From Pseudomonas sp. GGS8 (GTDB lineage Bacteria; Pseudomonadota; Gammaproteobacteria; Pseudomonadales; Pseudomonadaceae): 64,000 nt of DNA. A program made the position numbers and the translations under genes. The notes under the pieces were generated by a model that made no database searches, was not told the origin of the DNA, and saw nothing but the letters and a program-made list of their open reading frames with translations. The stretch is taken from assembly GCF_024168645.1 (NCBI RefSeq), contig NZ_JALJWF010000001.1:6451501-6515500 (forward strand), given 5' to 3'. Shown here piece after piece: positions 34,528 through 43,679 of the stretch. Position 1 is the first letter of the stretch, and each line of letters opens with the position of its first letter.

Positions 34528-34675
34528 TGTGGCGAGGGGGCTTGTCGGAACGCCGCACCGCCCCGTTCGGCTGCGCAGCAGTCGTCAATCCGGTGTATGC
34601 GATTTCTCTGATACACCGCGGTTACAGGTTTTGGGGTCGCTTCGCAACCCAGCGGGAGCAAGCTCCCTCGCCACA
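34528..34675. repeat. Long palindromic repeat (GTGGCGAGGG family)
   Basis: TGTGGCGAGGG...CTTG (34528-34544) is inverted at CAAG...CCCTCGCCACA (ending 34675). The inner part has GCGCAGC/CGCTTCGC-type pairs. From 34676 to 34896 I see only C+A-rich non-coding DNA before the operator. Confidence 0.75.
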
Positions 34676-34894
34676 TGGGTGTGTCAGAGCACGGGTTGGT
34701 CTATCAAAAGATGGCAGGGCGCCGATGTTCCTTAAAGGGGCGCCCCGCACAACCATTGCTCCCATCTGTAACACCCGCCATCGCGGACCTCGCCCCTCAC
34801 AACATCCCCCTGACGCACCGCAACACCTCTACTCCAAGGCCTGCCAACAAATTCACGCCCTGGCCTGGAAACGGGCACGTTGATTGCTATATTT

Positions 34895-34924
34895 AATATC
34901 GTATACGAAATCCCCAATACGATA
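34895..34924 (+). promoter_or_regulatory. Putative GntR operator before the ABC-transporter operon
   Basis: AATATCGTATACGAAAT (34895-34911) is identical to the 17-mer at 40833-40849. It also contains TATCGTAT, which is repeated inverted as ATACGATA at 34917-34924, giving a two-site dyad. It lies 32 bp before the start codon of the binding protein gene. Confidence 0.65.
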
Positions 34925-34955
34925 TCCAACAGCACTTCACACCAACGAGGCCTCT

Positions 34956-35774
34956 ATGAAAAACCCCGCATTTGCCGTAGCCCTCAGCGCTGTTCTCAGT
35001 ACCTCCTTCATTGCCACCGCCCAGGCCGACAAGCTCGACGACATCATCGGTTCGGGCAAGCTGCGCTGCGCCGTGACCCTGGACTTCCCGCCCATGGGTT
35101 TCCGCGATGCCGGTAACAACCCAGCCGGTTTCGACGTGGACTACTGCCGTGACCTGGCGAAAATCCTCGGGGTCGAGGCCGAAGTGGTCGAGACGCCGTT
35201 CCCGGACCGTATTCCGGCGCTGGTCTCCGGGCGGGCCGATGTGATCGTCGCCTCCACCTCCGACACCCTCGAACGGGCCAAGACTGTCGGCCTGACGGTG
35301 CCCTACTTTGCCTTCCAGATGGTGGTGCTGACTCGCGACGACACCGGCATCAACAGCTTCGATGACCTCAAGGGCAAACCCGTGGGCAACACCAGCGGCA
35401 CCTATGAGGCCATCGCCCTGGAGAAAGACGTGAAGAACTGGGGCACCGGCACCTTCCGCGCTTATCAGTCGCAGAACGACACCCTGCTGGCCGTCGCCCA
35501 GGGCCATATCGACGCCACCGTGGTCACCAACACCGTGGCCGCCGCCACCCTCAAGTCGGGCAAATACAAAAACCTGAAAGTCGCCGGTAACGCGCCGTAC
35601 GTGATCGACTACGTTTCCCTCGGTGCCAAGCGCAACGAGTATGGCCTGCTCAATTACCTCAACCTGTTCGTCAACCAGCAGGTGCGCACCGGTCGTTACA
35701 AGGAGCTGTTCGTCAAATGGGTCGGCACTGAAATCCCGCCGACCAACCTGACCGTGCCACAGGTTTACTACTGA
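34956..35774 (+). CDS. Periplasmic amino acid-binding protein of ABC transporter
   Basis: From the ATG at 34956 the product is 272 residues with a signal peptide (KNPAFAVALSAVLSTSFIATAQA) and the SBP family 3 fold: GKLRCAVTLDFPPMGFRDAGNNPAGFDVDYCRDLAKILGV, VIVASTSDTLERAK, GKPVGNTSGTYEA. Such proteins bind polar amino acids. Its gene is first in an operon with the aconitase X enzyme, two permeases and an ATPase, so hydroxyproline or a related imino acid is the likely ligand. A GntR-type operator lies just upstream. Confidence 0.92.
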   Translation: MKNPAFAVALSAVLSTSFIATAQADKLDDIIGSGKLRCAVTLDFPPMGFRDAGNNPAGFDVDYCRDLAKILGVEAEVVETPFPDRIPALVSGRADVIVASTSDTLERAKTVGLTVPYFAFQMVVLTRDDTGINSFDDLKGKPVGNTSGTYEAIALEKDVKNWGTGTFRAYQSQNDTLLAVAQGHIDATVVTNTVAAATLKSGKYKNLKVAGNAPYVIDYVSLGAKRNEYGLLNYLNLFVNQQVRTGRYKELFVKWVGTEIPPTNLTVPQVYY

Positions 35775-35784
35775 GGTGTCCGGC

Positions 35785-37563
35785 ATGCCTAGGCCCACTT
35801 CTCTGACCGGCCGCAGCCTGGTCGCGGGCGCCGCTCAGGGCGCTCTGTTGTTCGCCGATATCGGGTTGAGTTTCTGGGGCGGGGTCGATCCGGTTAGCGG
35901 TGAGATCATTGATCGTCACCACCCGCTCAGCGGCGAATACCTGGCCGGCCGCGTGCTGGCCATTCCCAGCGGTCGCGGCTCGTGCACCGGCAGTAGCGTG
36001 TTGATGGAATTGATCAGCAACGGTCACGCACCGGCCGCACTGGTGCTGGCCGAACCCGATGAGATCCTGACCTTGGGCGTGCTCGTGGCGCAGACCATTT
36101 TCGAGCGTTCCCTGCCGGTGCTGTGCATCGGCCGAGAGGCCTTCGCCGCATTGCGCGGCAAGGCCTTCGCTCGAGTCGACGGCGCCTCGGTAACCGTGTT
36201 CGAACACCTGCCGGGCGATGCCTGGCAGGCACTCGACAGCCCATTGCAAACGCAAGACCCAAGCGCCCCGCTCGAACTCACCGAACACGACCGGGCGCTG
36301 CTCGACGGCCAGCATGGCAAGGCTGCACAAGTGGCCATGCAGATCGTCCTGCGCATGGCCGAACTGCAAGGCGCCCGCCGTCTGGTGGATGTCACCCAGG
36401 CGCACATTGACGGCTGCATTTACACGGGACCGGCGAGCCTGCGCTTTGCCGAGCAACTGGTGCAATGGGGAGCAAAAGTGCGGGTGCCCACCACCCTCAA
36501 TTCGATTTCCGTGGACCAGCGCCGCTGGCGCGAATTGGGCATCGACCCGGCGCTCGGCGAACCGGCCAGTGCCTTGGGCGATGCCTATATGGCGATGGGT
36601 GCGCAACTCAGTTTCACCTGTGCGCCCTACCTGCTCGACAGCGCGCCGAAGGCGGGCGAGCAGATCGTCTGGGCCGAATCCAACGCGGTGGTCTACGCCA
36701 ACAGTGTGCTGGGTGCACGCACCCTGAAGTACCCGGATTACCTGGACATCTGCATTGCCCTGACCGGTCGCGCGCCATTGATCGGCTGTCACCTGGACGC
36801 GCAACGCAAGGCCCGATTGCAGGTGGAGGTGCTCGCCCTGGGTGAACTGGACGATGCCTTCTACCCGCTGCTCGGTTACCACATCGGCGCGCTGGCGGGC
36901 AGCCGGATTCCACTGGTGCGCGGGTTGGAAAACCGCAAACCGAGCCTGGACGACCTCAAGGCGTTCGGCGCGGCATTTGCCACCACCTCCTCTGCCCCCT
37001 TGTTCCATATCGCCGGGATCACCCCGGAAGCTATCGACCCGGCGCAGGTGCTGGAGGTGGATGTAGCCCTACCCGTGGAAACAATCCGACTCAAAGATCT
37101 ATTGGTCAGCTGGCGCGAGCTCAACAGTGCCCGCGACAGCCGGGTGGATGTGGTCTCGCTGGGCAACCCGCATTTCTCCCTCAGCGAGTTCGCCCACCTG
37201 GCGCGGCTGTGCCTCGGTCGTCACAAGCACCCTGAGGTGGTCCTCGCCATTACCTGCGGCCGCGCCGTGCTGGAGCAGGCTCGCGAAGCCGGGCATATCG
37301 CCGTGATCGAAGCCTTCGGCGCGACCCTGGTCACCGATACCTGCTGGTGCATGCTCGGCGAACCGGTGATCCCGCCGGGCGCAACAACCTTGATGACCAA
37401 CTCCGGCAAATACGCCCATTACGCCCCTGGCCTGGTGGGCCGCAAGGTGCATTTCGCCAGCCTGGCTGAATGCGTCGACACCGCTTGCAGTGCCACGGCC
37501 AGCGGTCGTCTGCCGGCCTGGCTGAACATTGCCACCCCTCTGGAGACGCTCGCGCATGTTTGA
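35785..37563 (+). CDS. Aconitase X, cis-3-hydroxy-L-proline dehydratase type
   Basis: From the ATG at 35785 (GAGGTG site) the product is 592 residues. Residues ~1-135 are the small DUF126 swivelling domain (GRSLVAGAAQGALLFADIGLSFWGGVD, GRVLAIPSGRGSCTGSSVL) and the rest the DUF521 domain (VDVTQAHIDGCIYTG, VPTTLNSISVD, SFTCAPYLLDSAPKAGEQIVWAESNAVVYANSVLGART, ITCGRAVLEQA, DTCWCMLGEPVIPPG). Fused AcnX enzymes of this kind dehydrate cis-3-hydroxy-L-proline to pyrroline-2-carboxylate, holding a [2Fe-2S] cluster. It is inserted inside an ABC-transporter operon and overlaps the first permease gene by 8 bp. Confidence 0.88.
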   Translation: MPRPTSLTGRSLVAGAAQGALLFADIGLSFWGGVDPVSGEIIDRHHPLSGEYLAGRVLAIPSGRGSCTGSSVLMELISNGHAPAALVLAEPDEILTLGVLVAQTIFERSLPVLCIGREAFAALRGKAFARVDGASVTVFEHLPGDAWQALDSPLQTQDPSAPLELTEHDRALLDGQHGKAAQVAMQIVLRMAELQGARRLVDVTQAHIDGCIYTGPASLRFAEQLVQWGAKVRVPTTLNSISVDQRRWRELGIDPALGEPASALGDAYMAMGAQLSFTCAPYLLDSAPKAGEQIVWAESNAVVYANSVLGARTLKYPDYLDICIALTGRAPLIGCHLDAQRKARLQVEVLALGELDDAFYPLLGYHIGALAGSRIPLVRGLENRKPSLDDLKAFGAAFATTSSAPLFHIAGITPEAIDPAQVLEVDVALPVETIRLKDLLVSWRELNSARDSRVDVVSLGNPHFSLSEFAHLARLCLGRHKHPEVVLAITCGRAVLEQAREAGHIAVIEAFGATLVTDTCWCMLGEPVIPPGATTLMTNSGKYAHYAPGLVGRKVHFASLAECVDTACSATASGRLPAWLNIATPLETLAHV

Positions 37564-38221
37564 TTACACCTTCCAATGGCGCGCCACCCTGCGCGCCCTG
37601 CCGGACATGCTCGCCGGCGCCTGGGTCACTTTCGAGACCGCCGCGCTGTCGATGATCTTCGGCGTGTTGATCGCCCTGGCCCTGACGGTGATGCGCGAAA
37701 GCAAAACCCCGCTGCTGCGCGGCATCGGCAACGGCTGGGTATCAATCGCGCGCAACACCCCGTCGCTGTTCCAGATCTACGTCCTCTACTTCGGCCTCGG
37801 TTCGCTGGGCCTGCATGTCAGCTCATGGTTCGCCCTGCTCGCCGGGATCACCTTCAACAATGCCGGGTATCTGGCGGAGAACTTTCGCGGTGGCCTCAAG
37901 GCCGTACCCGACACCCAAGTGCGCGCCGCACGTTCGCTGGGCATGAGTGCCTTCCAGGCCTACCGCATGATCATCGTCCCGCAGTTGCTGCGGATCGTTT
38001 TCTACCCGCTGACCAATCAGATGGTCTGGGCAGTGCTAATGACGTCGCTGGGGGTGATCGTCGGGCTGAACAATGACCTGACCGGGGTGACCCAGGACTA
38101 CAACGTCAAAACGTTCCGCACCTTCGAATACTTCGCCATCGCCGCGGCGCTGTATTACCTGATTGCCAAGGCGATCGTCGCGTCAGCCCGGCTGATGGCC
38201 TGGCGGTTGTTCCGTTACTGA
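37556..38221 (+). CDS. Amino acid ABC transporter permease 1
   Basis: The 221-residue product is a HisM-type inner-membrane permease with about five helices and the ATPase-contact loop NAGYLAENFRGGLKAVPDTQVRAARSLGMSAFQAYRMIIVPQ. The start at 37556 overlaps the AcnX stop by 8 bp and the residues FDYTFQWRATLRALPDMLAGAWVTF fit the family. It should pair with the second permease encoded next. Confidence 0.92.
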   Translation: MFDYTFQWRATLRALPDMLAGAWVTFETAALSMIFGVLIALALTVMRESKTPLLRGIGNGWVSIARNTPSLFQIYVLYFGLGSLGLHVSSWFALLAGITFNNAGYLAENFRGGLKAVPDTQVRAARSLGMSAFQAYRMIIVPQLLRIVFYPLTNQMVWAVLMTSLGVIVGLNNDLTGVTQDYNVKTFRTFEYFAIAAALYYLIAKAIVASARLMAWRLFRY

Positions 38222-38231
38222 GGGCTTGACC

Positions 38232-38882
38232 ATGTTTTCCACCAGTTTTTCCTGGAATGACCTGCTGTTCCTGCTCGATGGCGCCTGGGTCACCCTGCAA
38301 CTGACGTTCTGGTCGATCATCCTCGGCTCCTTCGCCGGGCTGTTGTTTGGCCTGCTGCGGGCCTTGTTGCCACGCGCCAGCCTGCCCCTGGCCTGGGTGC
38401 TGGACGTGTTTCGCAGCGTTCCGCTGCTGATTCAGTTCGTGCTGTTCAACTCACTCAAAAGCATCGTCGGCTTGAACCTCAGCGCCTTCAGCGTCGGCTG
38501 CATTGTGCTGGGGGTGTACACCGCCGCGTACTTCACCGAGATCGTGCGCAGCGGCGTGCTGTCAGTGCCATTCACCCTGCGGCGGGCCAGTCGTTCGCTG
38601 GGCCTGAGCTTTTTGCAGGACCTGCGCTGGATCGTCCTGCCGATGGCCACCCGAGTAGCCTTCCCCGGCTGGCTGAACCTGGTGCTCGGGGTGATGAAAG
38701 ACACCGCACTGGTGATGTGGATCGGCATCGTCGAACTGCTGCGCGCCTCGCAAACCATCGTCACCCGCATTCAGGAACCGCTGCTGGTGCTGTGCGTCGC
38801 GGGCCTTATCTATTACGTCATGAGCCTGGTGGTTGCACGCCTGGGTGCTCGTCTGGAAAGAAGGTGGCAAGAAAATGATTGA
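38232..38882 (+). CDS. Amino acid ABC transporter permease 2
   Basis: From the ATG at 38232 (GAGGGC site) the product is 216 residues, again of the HisM type: WNDLLFLLDGAWVTLQLTFWSIILGS at the N-terminus and AAYFTEIVRSGVLSVPFTLRRASRSLGLSFLQDLRWIVLPMA as the ATPase-contact loop. It forms the membrane channel with the first permease. It overlaps the ATPase gene by 8 bp. Confidence 0.92.
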   Translation: MFSTSFSWNDLLFLLDGAWVTLQLTFWSIILGSFAGLLFGLLRALLPRASLPLAWVLDVFRSVPLLIQFVLFNSLKSIVGLNLSAFSVGCIVLGVYTAAYFTEIVRSGVLSVPFTLRRASRSLGLSFLQDLRWIVLPMATRVAFPGWLNLVLGVMKDTALVMWIGIVELLRASQTIVTRIQEPLLVLCVAGLIYYVMSLVVARLGARLERRWQEND

Positions 38883-39597
38883 GATCGACAACGTACATAA
38901 ATCCTTCGGCGATCTGGCCGTGGTCAAGGGTGTCAGCCTGACGGTGGACAAGGGCGAAGTGGTGTCGATCATCGGCGGCTCGGGCTCCGGCAAATCGACC
39001 CTGCTGATGTGCATCAACGGCCTGGAACCGATCCAGAAAGGCAACATCCGCGTCGACGGCGTCGAGGTCCATCACAGCGCCACCGACCTCAACCGCCTGC
39101 GGCAGAAAATCGGCATCGTGTTCCAGCAATGGAATGCCTTCCCGCACCTGACCGTGCTGGAAAACGTGATGCTGGCGCCGCGTAAGGTCTTGGGCAAAAG
39201 CAAGGCCGAAGCCGAGGCACTGGCGGTGCAGCAGCTGACCCACGTGGGCCTTGGCGACAAGCTCAAGACCTTCCCCGGCAAGTTGTCCGGAGGCCAGCAG
39301 CAACGCATGGCCATCGCCCGCGCCCTGGCGATGTCGCCGGACTACATGCTGTTCGACGAAGCCACCTCGGCCCTCGACCCGCAATTGGTCGGCGAGGTAC
39401 TGGACACCATGCGCATGCTTGCCGAAGACGGTATGACCATGGTGCTGGTGACCCACGAAATCCGTTTTGCCCGGGATGTGTCCGACCGCGTGGCGTTCTT
39501 TCGCAATGGCCTGGTGCACGAGATCGGCTCGCCGGATCAGGTGATTGGCAATCCGGTGCATGCGGAGACGGCGGCGTTTCTGAAATCGGTGAAATAA
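38875..39597 (+). CDS. Amino acid ABC transporter ATPase
   Basis: From the ATG at 38875 the product is 240 residues: Walker [20 protein letters not shown]-loop VFQQWNAFPHLTVLENVMLAP, signature [20 protein letters not shown], Walker B YMLFDEATSALDP and H-loop VTHEIRFA. It powers the uptake system encoded in the same operon, and is of the polar amino acid (HisP/GlnQ) class. Confidence 0.94.
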   Translation: MIEIDNVHKSFGDLAVVKGVSLTVDKGEVVSIIGGSGSGKSTLLMCINGLEPIQKGNIRVDGVEVHHSATDLNRLRQKIGIVFQQWNAFPHLTVLENVMLAPRKVLGKSKAEAEALAVQQLTHVGLGDKLKTFPGKLSGGQQQRMAIARALAMSPDYMLFDEATSALDPQLVGEVLDTMRMLAEDGMTMVLVTHEIRFARDVSDRVAFFRNGLVHEIGSPDQVIGNPVHAETAAFLKSVK

Positions 39598-39602
39598 CGG
39601 AT

Positions 39603-39705
39603 GGCCTCATCGCGGGCAAGCCCGCTCCCACAGGGTTTGGTGGTGTACACAAAATCGGTGTTCAACCCAAATCACTGTGGGAGCGGGCTTGCCCGCGATG
39701 AGGCC
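39603..39705. repeat. REP-type palindromic repeat pair, 31-bp perfect arms
   Basis: The arm at 39603-39633 (starting GGCCTCATCGCGGGCAAGCC) and the arm at 39675-39705 are perfect inverted copies over 31 bp, with 41 bp between. It sits between the ATPase gene and the racemase-like gene. Confidence 0.9.
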
Positions 39706-39731
39706 CGGACAGGCGATAAAAGGAGTAAACC

Positions 39732-40760
39732 ATGCGCTCATCGAAAGTCATTCATGTGGTCAGTTGCCACGCCGAAGGCGAAGTCGGCGATGTGATCGTC
39801 GGCGGTGTCGCCCCACCACCGGGCGCCACCGTGTGGGAGCAATCGCGCTGGATCGCCCGAGACGAAACCCTGCGCAATTTCGTCCTGAACGAACCTCGCG
39901 GTGGCGTGTTCCGCCACGTCAACCTGCTGGTGCCGGCCAAGGACCCTCGAGCGCAGATGGCCTGGATCATCATGGAACCGGCGGACACGCCCCCGATGTC
40001 CGGCTCCAACTCGCTGTGCGTGGCCACGGTGCTGCTCGACAGCGGCATCCTGCCGATGACCGAACCGCAAACCCGGCTGGTGCTCGAAGCACCCGGCGGC
40101 TTGATCGAGGTCGTGGCCGACTGCCGCGACGGCAAGGTCGAACGGGTGGAAATCAAGAACGTGCCCTCCTTCGCGGACCGCCTCGACGCCTGGATCGAAG
40201 TCGAAGGCCTCGGCTCATTGCAGGTCGACACCGCCTACGGCGGCGACAGTTTTGTCATCGCCGACGCCAAACGCCTGGGCTTTGCCATCCGCCCTGACGA
40301 GGCGGCCGAGCTGGTCGAGGTCGGGTTGAAAATCACCCGCGCCGCCAATGAACAACTGGGCTTCGTCCATCCGCTGAACCCCGAGTGGTCGCATATTTCC
40401 TTCTGCCAGATTGCCGCGCCCATCGTGGTTGAAAACGGCATTGCCACCGGGGCCAACGCGGTGGTGATTCAACCCGGCAAGATCGACCGCTCGCCCACCG
40501 GCACTGGTTGTTCGGCGCGTATGGCGGTGTTGCAGGCCAAGGGATTGATGCAGGTCGGCGAGCGCTTTATCGGCCGTTCGATCCTCGGTTCCGAATTCCA
40601 TTGCCGCATCGATTCGATGACCGAAGTGGCCGGCCGCCCGGCGATCTACCCGTGCATTTCCGGCCGGGCCTGGATCACCGGCACCCACCAATTGCTGCTC
40701 GACCCCAGCGATCCGTGGCCACAGGGTTATCGCCTGTCAGACACCTGGCCCGGTGCCTGA
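39732..40760 (+). CDS. Proline racemase superfamily protein with Ser/Thr in place of both cysteines
   Basis: The 342-residue product has the proline racemase fold ([32 protein letters not shown]) but the first catalytic site reads PMSGSNSLC, with Ser where epimerases have Cys and another Ser for His, and the second reads [11 protein letters not shown], with Thr for Cys. It therefore should not racemise. trans-3-hydroxy-L-proline dehydratases of this superfamily keep a Thr at the second site, so dehydration of trans-3-hydroxyproline is my best guess, fitting the AcnX and reductase genes nearby. A good site (AAAAGGAG) precedes the ATG. Confidence 0.8.
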   Translation: MRSSKVIHVVSCHAEGEVGDVIVGGVAPPPGATVWEQSRWIARDETLRNFVLNEPRGGVFRHVNLLVPAKDPRAQMAWIIMEPADTPPMSGSNSLCVATVLLDSGILPMTEPQTRLVLEAPGGLIEVVADCRDGKVERVEIKNVPSFADRLDAWIEVEGLGSLQVDTAYGGDSFVIADAKRLGFAIRPDEAAELVEVGLKITRAANEQLGFVHPLNPEWSHISFCQIAAPIVVENGIATGANAVVIQPGKIDRSPTGTGCSARMAVLQAKGLMQVGERFIGRSILGSEFHCRIDSMTEVAGRPAIYPCISGRAWITGTHQLLLDPSDPWPQGYRLSDTWPGA

Positions 40761-40832
40761 AACTCCCCAGACCAACGGCTATAAAAAAACCTGATTGATT
40801 GAAAAAACCACTGGCCGAGTCTCGGCATTTAA

Positions 40833-40849
40833 AATATCGTATACGAAAT
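40833..40849 (+). promoter_or_regulatory. Putative GntR operator before the deaminase gene
   Basis: AATATCGTATACGAAAT is identical to the 17 bp at 34895-34911, with palindromic core CGTATACG. It lies 24 bp before the lhpC start, overlapping the expected promoter or start of transcription. Confidence 0.65.
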
Positions 40850-40873
40850 ACAATAAACAAACCGGAGGCAACA

Positions 40874-41791
40874 ATGAGCAAGCGCATTAACTGGAGTGGC
40901 GTCTTTCCCGCGGTGACCACTCAATTCAACGATGACTTCTCCATCAACCTGGAAAAAACCCACCAGGTGATTTCCAACGTGATCCGTGACGGCGTATCGG
41001 GCCTGGTGGTGTGTGGTTCGGTGGGGGAAAACACCTCATTGACCGCCGAAGAAAAAATCGCCGTGACCGAAGTTGCGGTCGACGCTTCCCGCGGCCGCGT
41101 GCCGGTGATTTGCGGTGTGGCCGAGTTCACTAGTGTGCAAGCGGCCAAGGTGGCCAACGCGGTGCGCAGGGTCGGTGTCGACGGCGTGATGCTGATGCCG
41201 GCGCTGGTCTACGGCTCCAAGCCGTTCGAGACCGCCGAGCATTACCGCTACGTGGCGAAGAACGCCGACGTACCGTTGATGGTTTACAACAACCCTCCGA
41301 TCTACAAAAACGACGTCACCCCGGACATCCTGATTTCCCTGGCCGACTGCGACAACGTGGTGTGCTTCAAGGACTCCTCCGGCGATACCCGCCGTTTCAT
41401 CGACGTGCGCAATGAAGTCGGCGACCGTTTCGTGCTGTTCGCAGGTCTCGACGACGTGGTGCTGGAAAGCATCGCGGTGGGGGCCGAAGGCTGGGTCTCG
41501 GGCATGTCCAACGTATTCCCGAAAGAAGGCGAGACCATCTTCCGCTTGGCCAAGGCCGGTCGCTTTGCCGAGGCCATGCCGATCTACGAATGGCTGATGC
41601 CGATCCTGCACCTCGATGCCCGTGCCGACCTGGTGCAGTGCATCAAGCTCTGCGAAGCCATCGCCGGTCGCGGCAGCGCCCTGACCCGTCCGCCACGCCT
41701 GGCGCTGCCAGAAGCCGATCGGGTGTTCGTCGAGCAGATCATGGCCAAGGCCCTGGCCAATCGTCCGGAGTTGCCAGACGTCGGTCTCTGA
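40874..41791 (+). CDS. lhpC: Pyrroline-4-hydroxy-2-carboxylate deaminase (DapA family)
   Basis: From the ATG at 40874 (ACCGGAGGC site) the product is 305 residues of the dihydrodipicolinate synthase/NAL superfamily: GVFPAVTTQF, GVSGLVVCGSVGENTSLTAEE, VYNNPPIYKNDV (Tyr138) and the Schiff-base lysine in VVCFKDSSGD (Lys166). In the 4-hydroxyproline path this enzyme turns pyrroline-4-hydroxy-2-carboxylate into 2-oxoglutarate semialdehyde and ammonia. Genes for the previous and next steps are in the same cluster. Confidence 0.9.
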   Translation: MSKRINWSGVFPAVTTQFNDDFSINLEKTHQVISNVIRDGVSGLVVCGSVGENTSLTAEEKIAVTEVAVDASRGRVPVICGVAEFTSVQAAKVANAVRRVGVDGVMLMPALVYGSKPFETAEHYRYVAKNADVPLMVYNNPPIYKNDVTPDILISLADCDNVVCFKDSSGDTRRFIDVRNEVGDRFVLFAGLDDVVLESIAVGAEGWVSGMSNVFPKEGETIFRLAKAGRFAEAMPIYEWLMPILHLDARADLVQCIKLCEAIAGRGSALTRPPRLALPEADRVFVEQIMAKALANRPELPDVGL

Positions 41792-41797
41792 GTGATT

Positions 41798-41828
41798 GCC
41801 GGGCGGATCCTTGCGGGTCCAGCCCGGC
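41798..41828 (+). terminator. Terminator-like hairpin after lhpC
   Basis: GCCGGGC-GGATCC pairs with GGGTCC-A-GCCCGGC (13 pairs with one bulged A and one G-T pair; loop TTGC), 7 bp after the lhpC stop. It is very GC-rich and lacks a T-run. Confidence 0.55.
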
Positions 41829-41879
41829 TTGCCCTAATCCCGGTAAGTTAAGGTGAGCGAACTTGTGGGAGGGGGCTTG

Positions 41880-42010
41880 TGTGGCGAGGGGGCTTGCCCC
41901 CGTTGGGTCGCGAAGCGGCCCCAAAACCTGCAATCGCGGTGCATCAGGTACCGCATGCAATGGTTTTACGACTGCTACGCAGCCGAACGGGGGCAAGCCC
42001 CCTCGCCACA
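41880..42010. repeat. Long palindromic repeat (GTGGCGAGGG family), 25-bp perfect arms
   Basis: The arm at 41880-41904 (TGTGGCGAGGGGGCTTGCCC and following CCGTT) is perfectly inverted at 41986-42010, with an 81-bp middle that has further pairing. A partial third copy (TGTGGGAGGGGGCTTG) begins at about 41864. Confidence 0.88.
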
Positions 42011-42080
42011 CAGGCTAAGGTCCATAACTTTCCGGCATTACGGCTTGCCCTGTTTTTGCGCCTCTACAGGAAACGCCAGC

Positions 42081-43478
42081 ATGTCCAATCCTCTACACAC
42101 GCAAAGCGCAACCACCCCCTCGGGACTCAAACGCGTGGTGGCCGCCGCCATGGCCGGCACCGTTGCCGAGTGGTATGAATTCTTTCTCTACGGCACCGCC
42201 TCGGCCTTGGTCTTCGGCCAGCTGTTCTTCCGCCAGACCGACAGCCCGATTGACGGCATCATCGCCGCCTTCGCCCTGTACGCGGTCGGCTTTCTTGCCC
42301 GTCCGTTGGGCGGCCTGGTGTTCGGTCACTACGGTGACAAATTCGGTCGCAAGCGCCTGCTGCAACTGAGCCTGGTGGTGGTCGGCATCACCACGTTCCT
42401 GATGGGTTGCCTGCCCGGCTTCGACAGCATCGGCTATGCCGCGCCAGTGTTATTGGTGTTGCTGCGCCTGATCCAGGGCTTTGCCTTTGGCGGTGAATGG
42501 GGTGGCGCGATTCTGCTGGTGTCCGAACACTGCCCGGACAATCGCCGGGGGTTCTGGGCCAGTTGGCCGCAAGCCGGGGTGCCGGCCGGCAACCTGGTGG
42601 CCACCGTCGCCCTGCTGCTGTTGTCGTCGAACCTGTCAGAGCAACAATTCCTCGCCTGGGGCTGGCGCGTGGCGTTCTGGTTCTCGGCGGTGGTGGTGCT
42701 GATAGGCTACTGGATTCGCACCAGTGTCGATGACGCGCCGATTTTCAAGGAGGCCCAGGCCCGGCAAACGCAAACCAAACAGCAACAACTGGGCGTGGTG
42801 GAAGTGCTGCGTCATCACTGGCGCTCGGTGCTGGTGGGGATCGGCGCACGGTTTGCCGAAAACATCCTCTATTACACGGTGGTCACCTTTTCGATCACCT
42901 ACCTGAAACTGGTGGTGCACAAGGACACCTCGGAAATTCTGCTGCTGATGTTCGGCGCGCACCTGGTGCACTTCTTCCTGATTCCGTTGATGGGCTATCT
43001 GTCAGATATCGTCGGGCGCAAACCGATCTACCTTACCGGCGCAGTGCTCACCGCGTTCTGGGGATTTGTTGGTTTCCCGATGATGGACACCGGCAACAAC
43101 TGGCTGATCATGGCGGCCATCATCCTGGGTCTGGGCATCGAGTCGATGACCTATGCGCCTTACTCGGCGCTGATGGCCGAGATGTTCCCGACCCACGTGC
43201 GCTACACCGCCCTTTCACTGTGCTACCAGGTGGCGCCGATCTTCGCCGGTTCCCTGGCACCGCTGATCGCCATCACCCTGCTCAACAAGTACCACAGCTC
43301 GACACCGATCGCCTGGTACCTGGTGGGCGCCGCGTTGATCTCCATCGTGGCCGTCGGCCTGACCCGGGAAACCCGTGGCAAGTCGTTGCATCAGGTGGAT
43401 GCCGAATCCGCTGCGCGTATTGCGGCCCTGGATAACGCCGTGCCGGCCGCTGCGCGCCGGGGTGATTCGTTGGCTTGA
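42081..43478 (+). CDS. MHS-type MFS transporter (ProP-like)
   Basis: From the ATG at 42081 the product is 465 residues with 12 predicted helices and the metabolite:H+ symporter signatures [52 protein letters not shown] and [22 protein letters not shown]. Relatives import proline, betaine or dicarboxylates. Between lhpC and lhpG it probably imports hydroxyproline. A long open extension upstream to 41853 crosses the palindromic repeat and is not real. Confidence 0.9.
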   Translation: MSNPLHTQSATTPSGLKRVVAAAMAGTVAEWYEFFLYGTASALVFGQLFFRQTDSPIDGIIAAFALYAVGFLARPLGGLVFGHYGDKFGRKRLLQLSLVVVGITTFLMGCLPGFDSIGYAAPVLLVLLRLIQGFAFGGEWGGAILLVSEHCPDNRRGFWASWPQAGVPAGNLVATVALLLLSSNLSEQQFLAWGWRVAFWFSAVVVLIGYWIRTSVDDAPIFKEAQARQTQTKQQQLGVVEVLRHHWRSVLVGIGARFAENILYYTVVTFSITYLKLVVHKDTSEILLLMFGAHLVHFFLIPLMGYLSDIVGRKPIYLTGAVLTAFWGFVGFPMMDTGNNWLIMAAIILGLGIESMTYAPYSALMAEMFPTHVRYTALSLCYQVAPIFAGSLAPLIAITLLNKYHSSTPIAWYLVGAALISIVAVGLTRETRGKSLHQVDAESAARIAALDNAVPAAARRGDSLA

Positions 43479-43505
43479 GCCTGGATCTTTAGTCCGGCAA
43501 ACATT

Positions 43506-43616
43506 TGTGGCGAGGGGGCTTGTCGGAACGACGTATCGCCCCGTTCGACCGCGCAGCGGTCGCAAATCCCTTTCAGGGCCGCTTCGCGACCCAACGGGGG
43601 CAAGCCCCCTCGCCAC
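43506..43616. repeat. Long palindromic repeat (GTGGCGAGGG family)
   Basis: TGTGGCGAGGGGGCTTG (from 43506) is inverted at CAAGCCCCCTCGCCAC (ending 43616). Inner arms GCCCCGTT and AACGGGGGC also pair roughly. It lies between the transporter and lhpG. Confidence 0.85.
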
Positions 43617-43679
43617 GGGTTTTGTGTTCGGCGCGCCTTTTCCTCAATCAAAACTGCCCTTTTTCGACAGGAGTTTCCT

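Noticed and set aside
35713..37008. 431-codon minus-strand frame opposite the AcnX gene
   Set aside because: AcnX has both domains in order; the opposite frame is compositionally biased and has no ribosome site.
41853..42080. 76-codon N-terminal extension of the MHS transporter
   Set aside because: The extension runs through a palindromic repeat; the transporter N-terminus fits the ATG at 42081.
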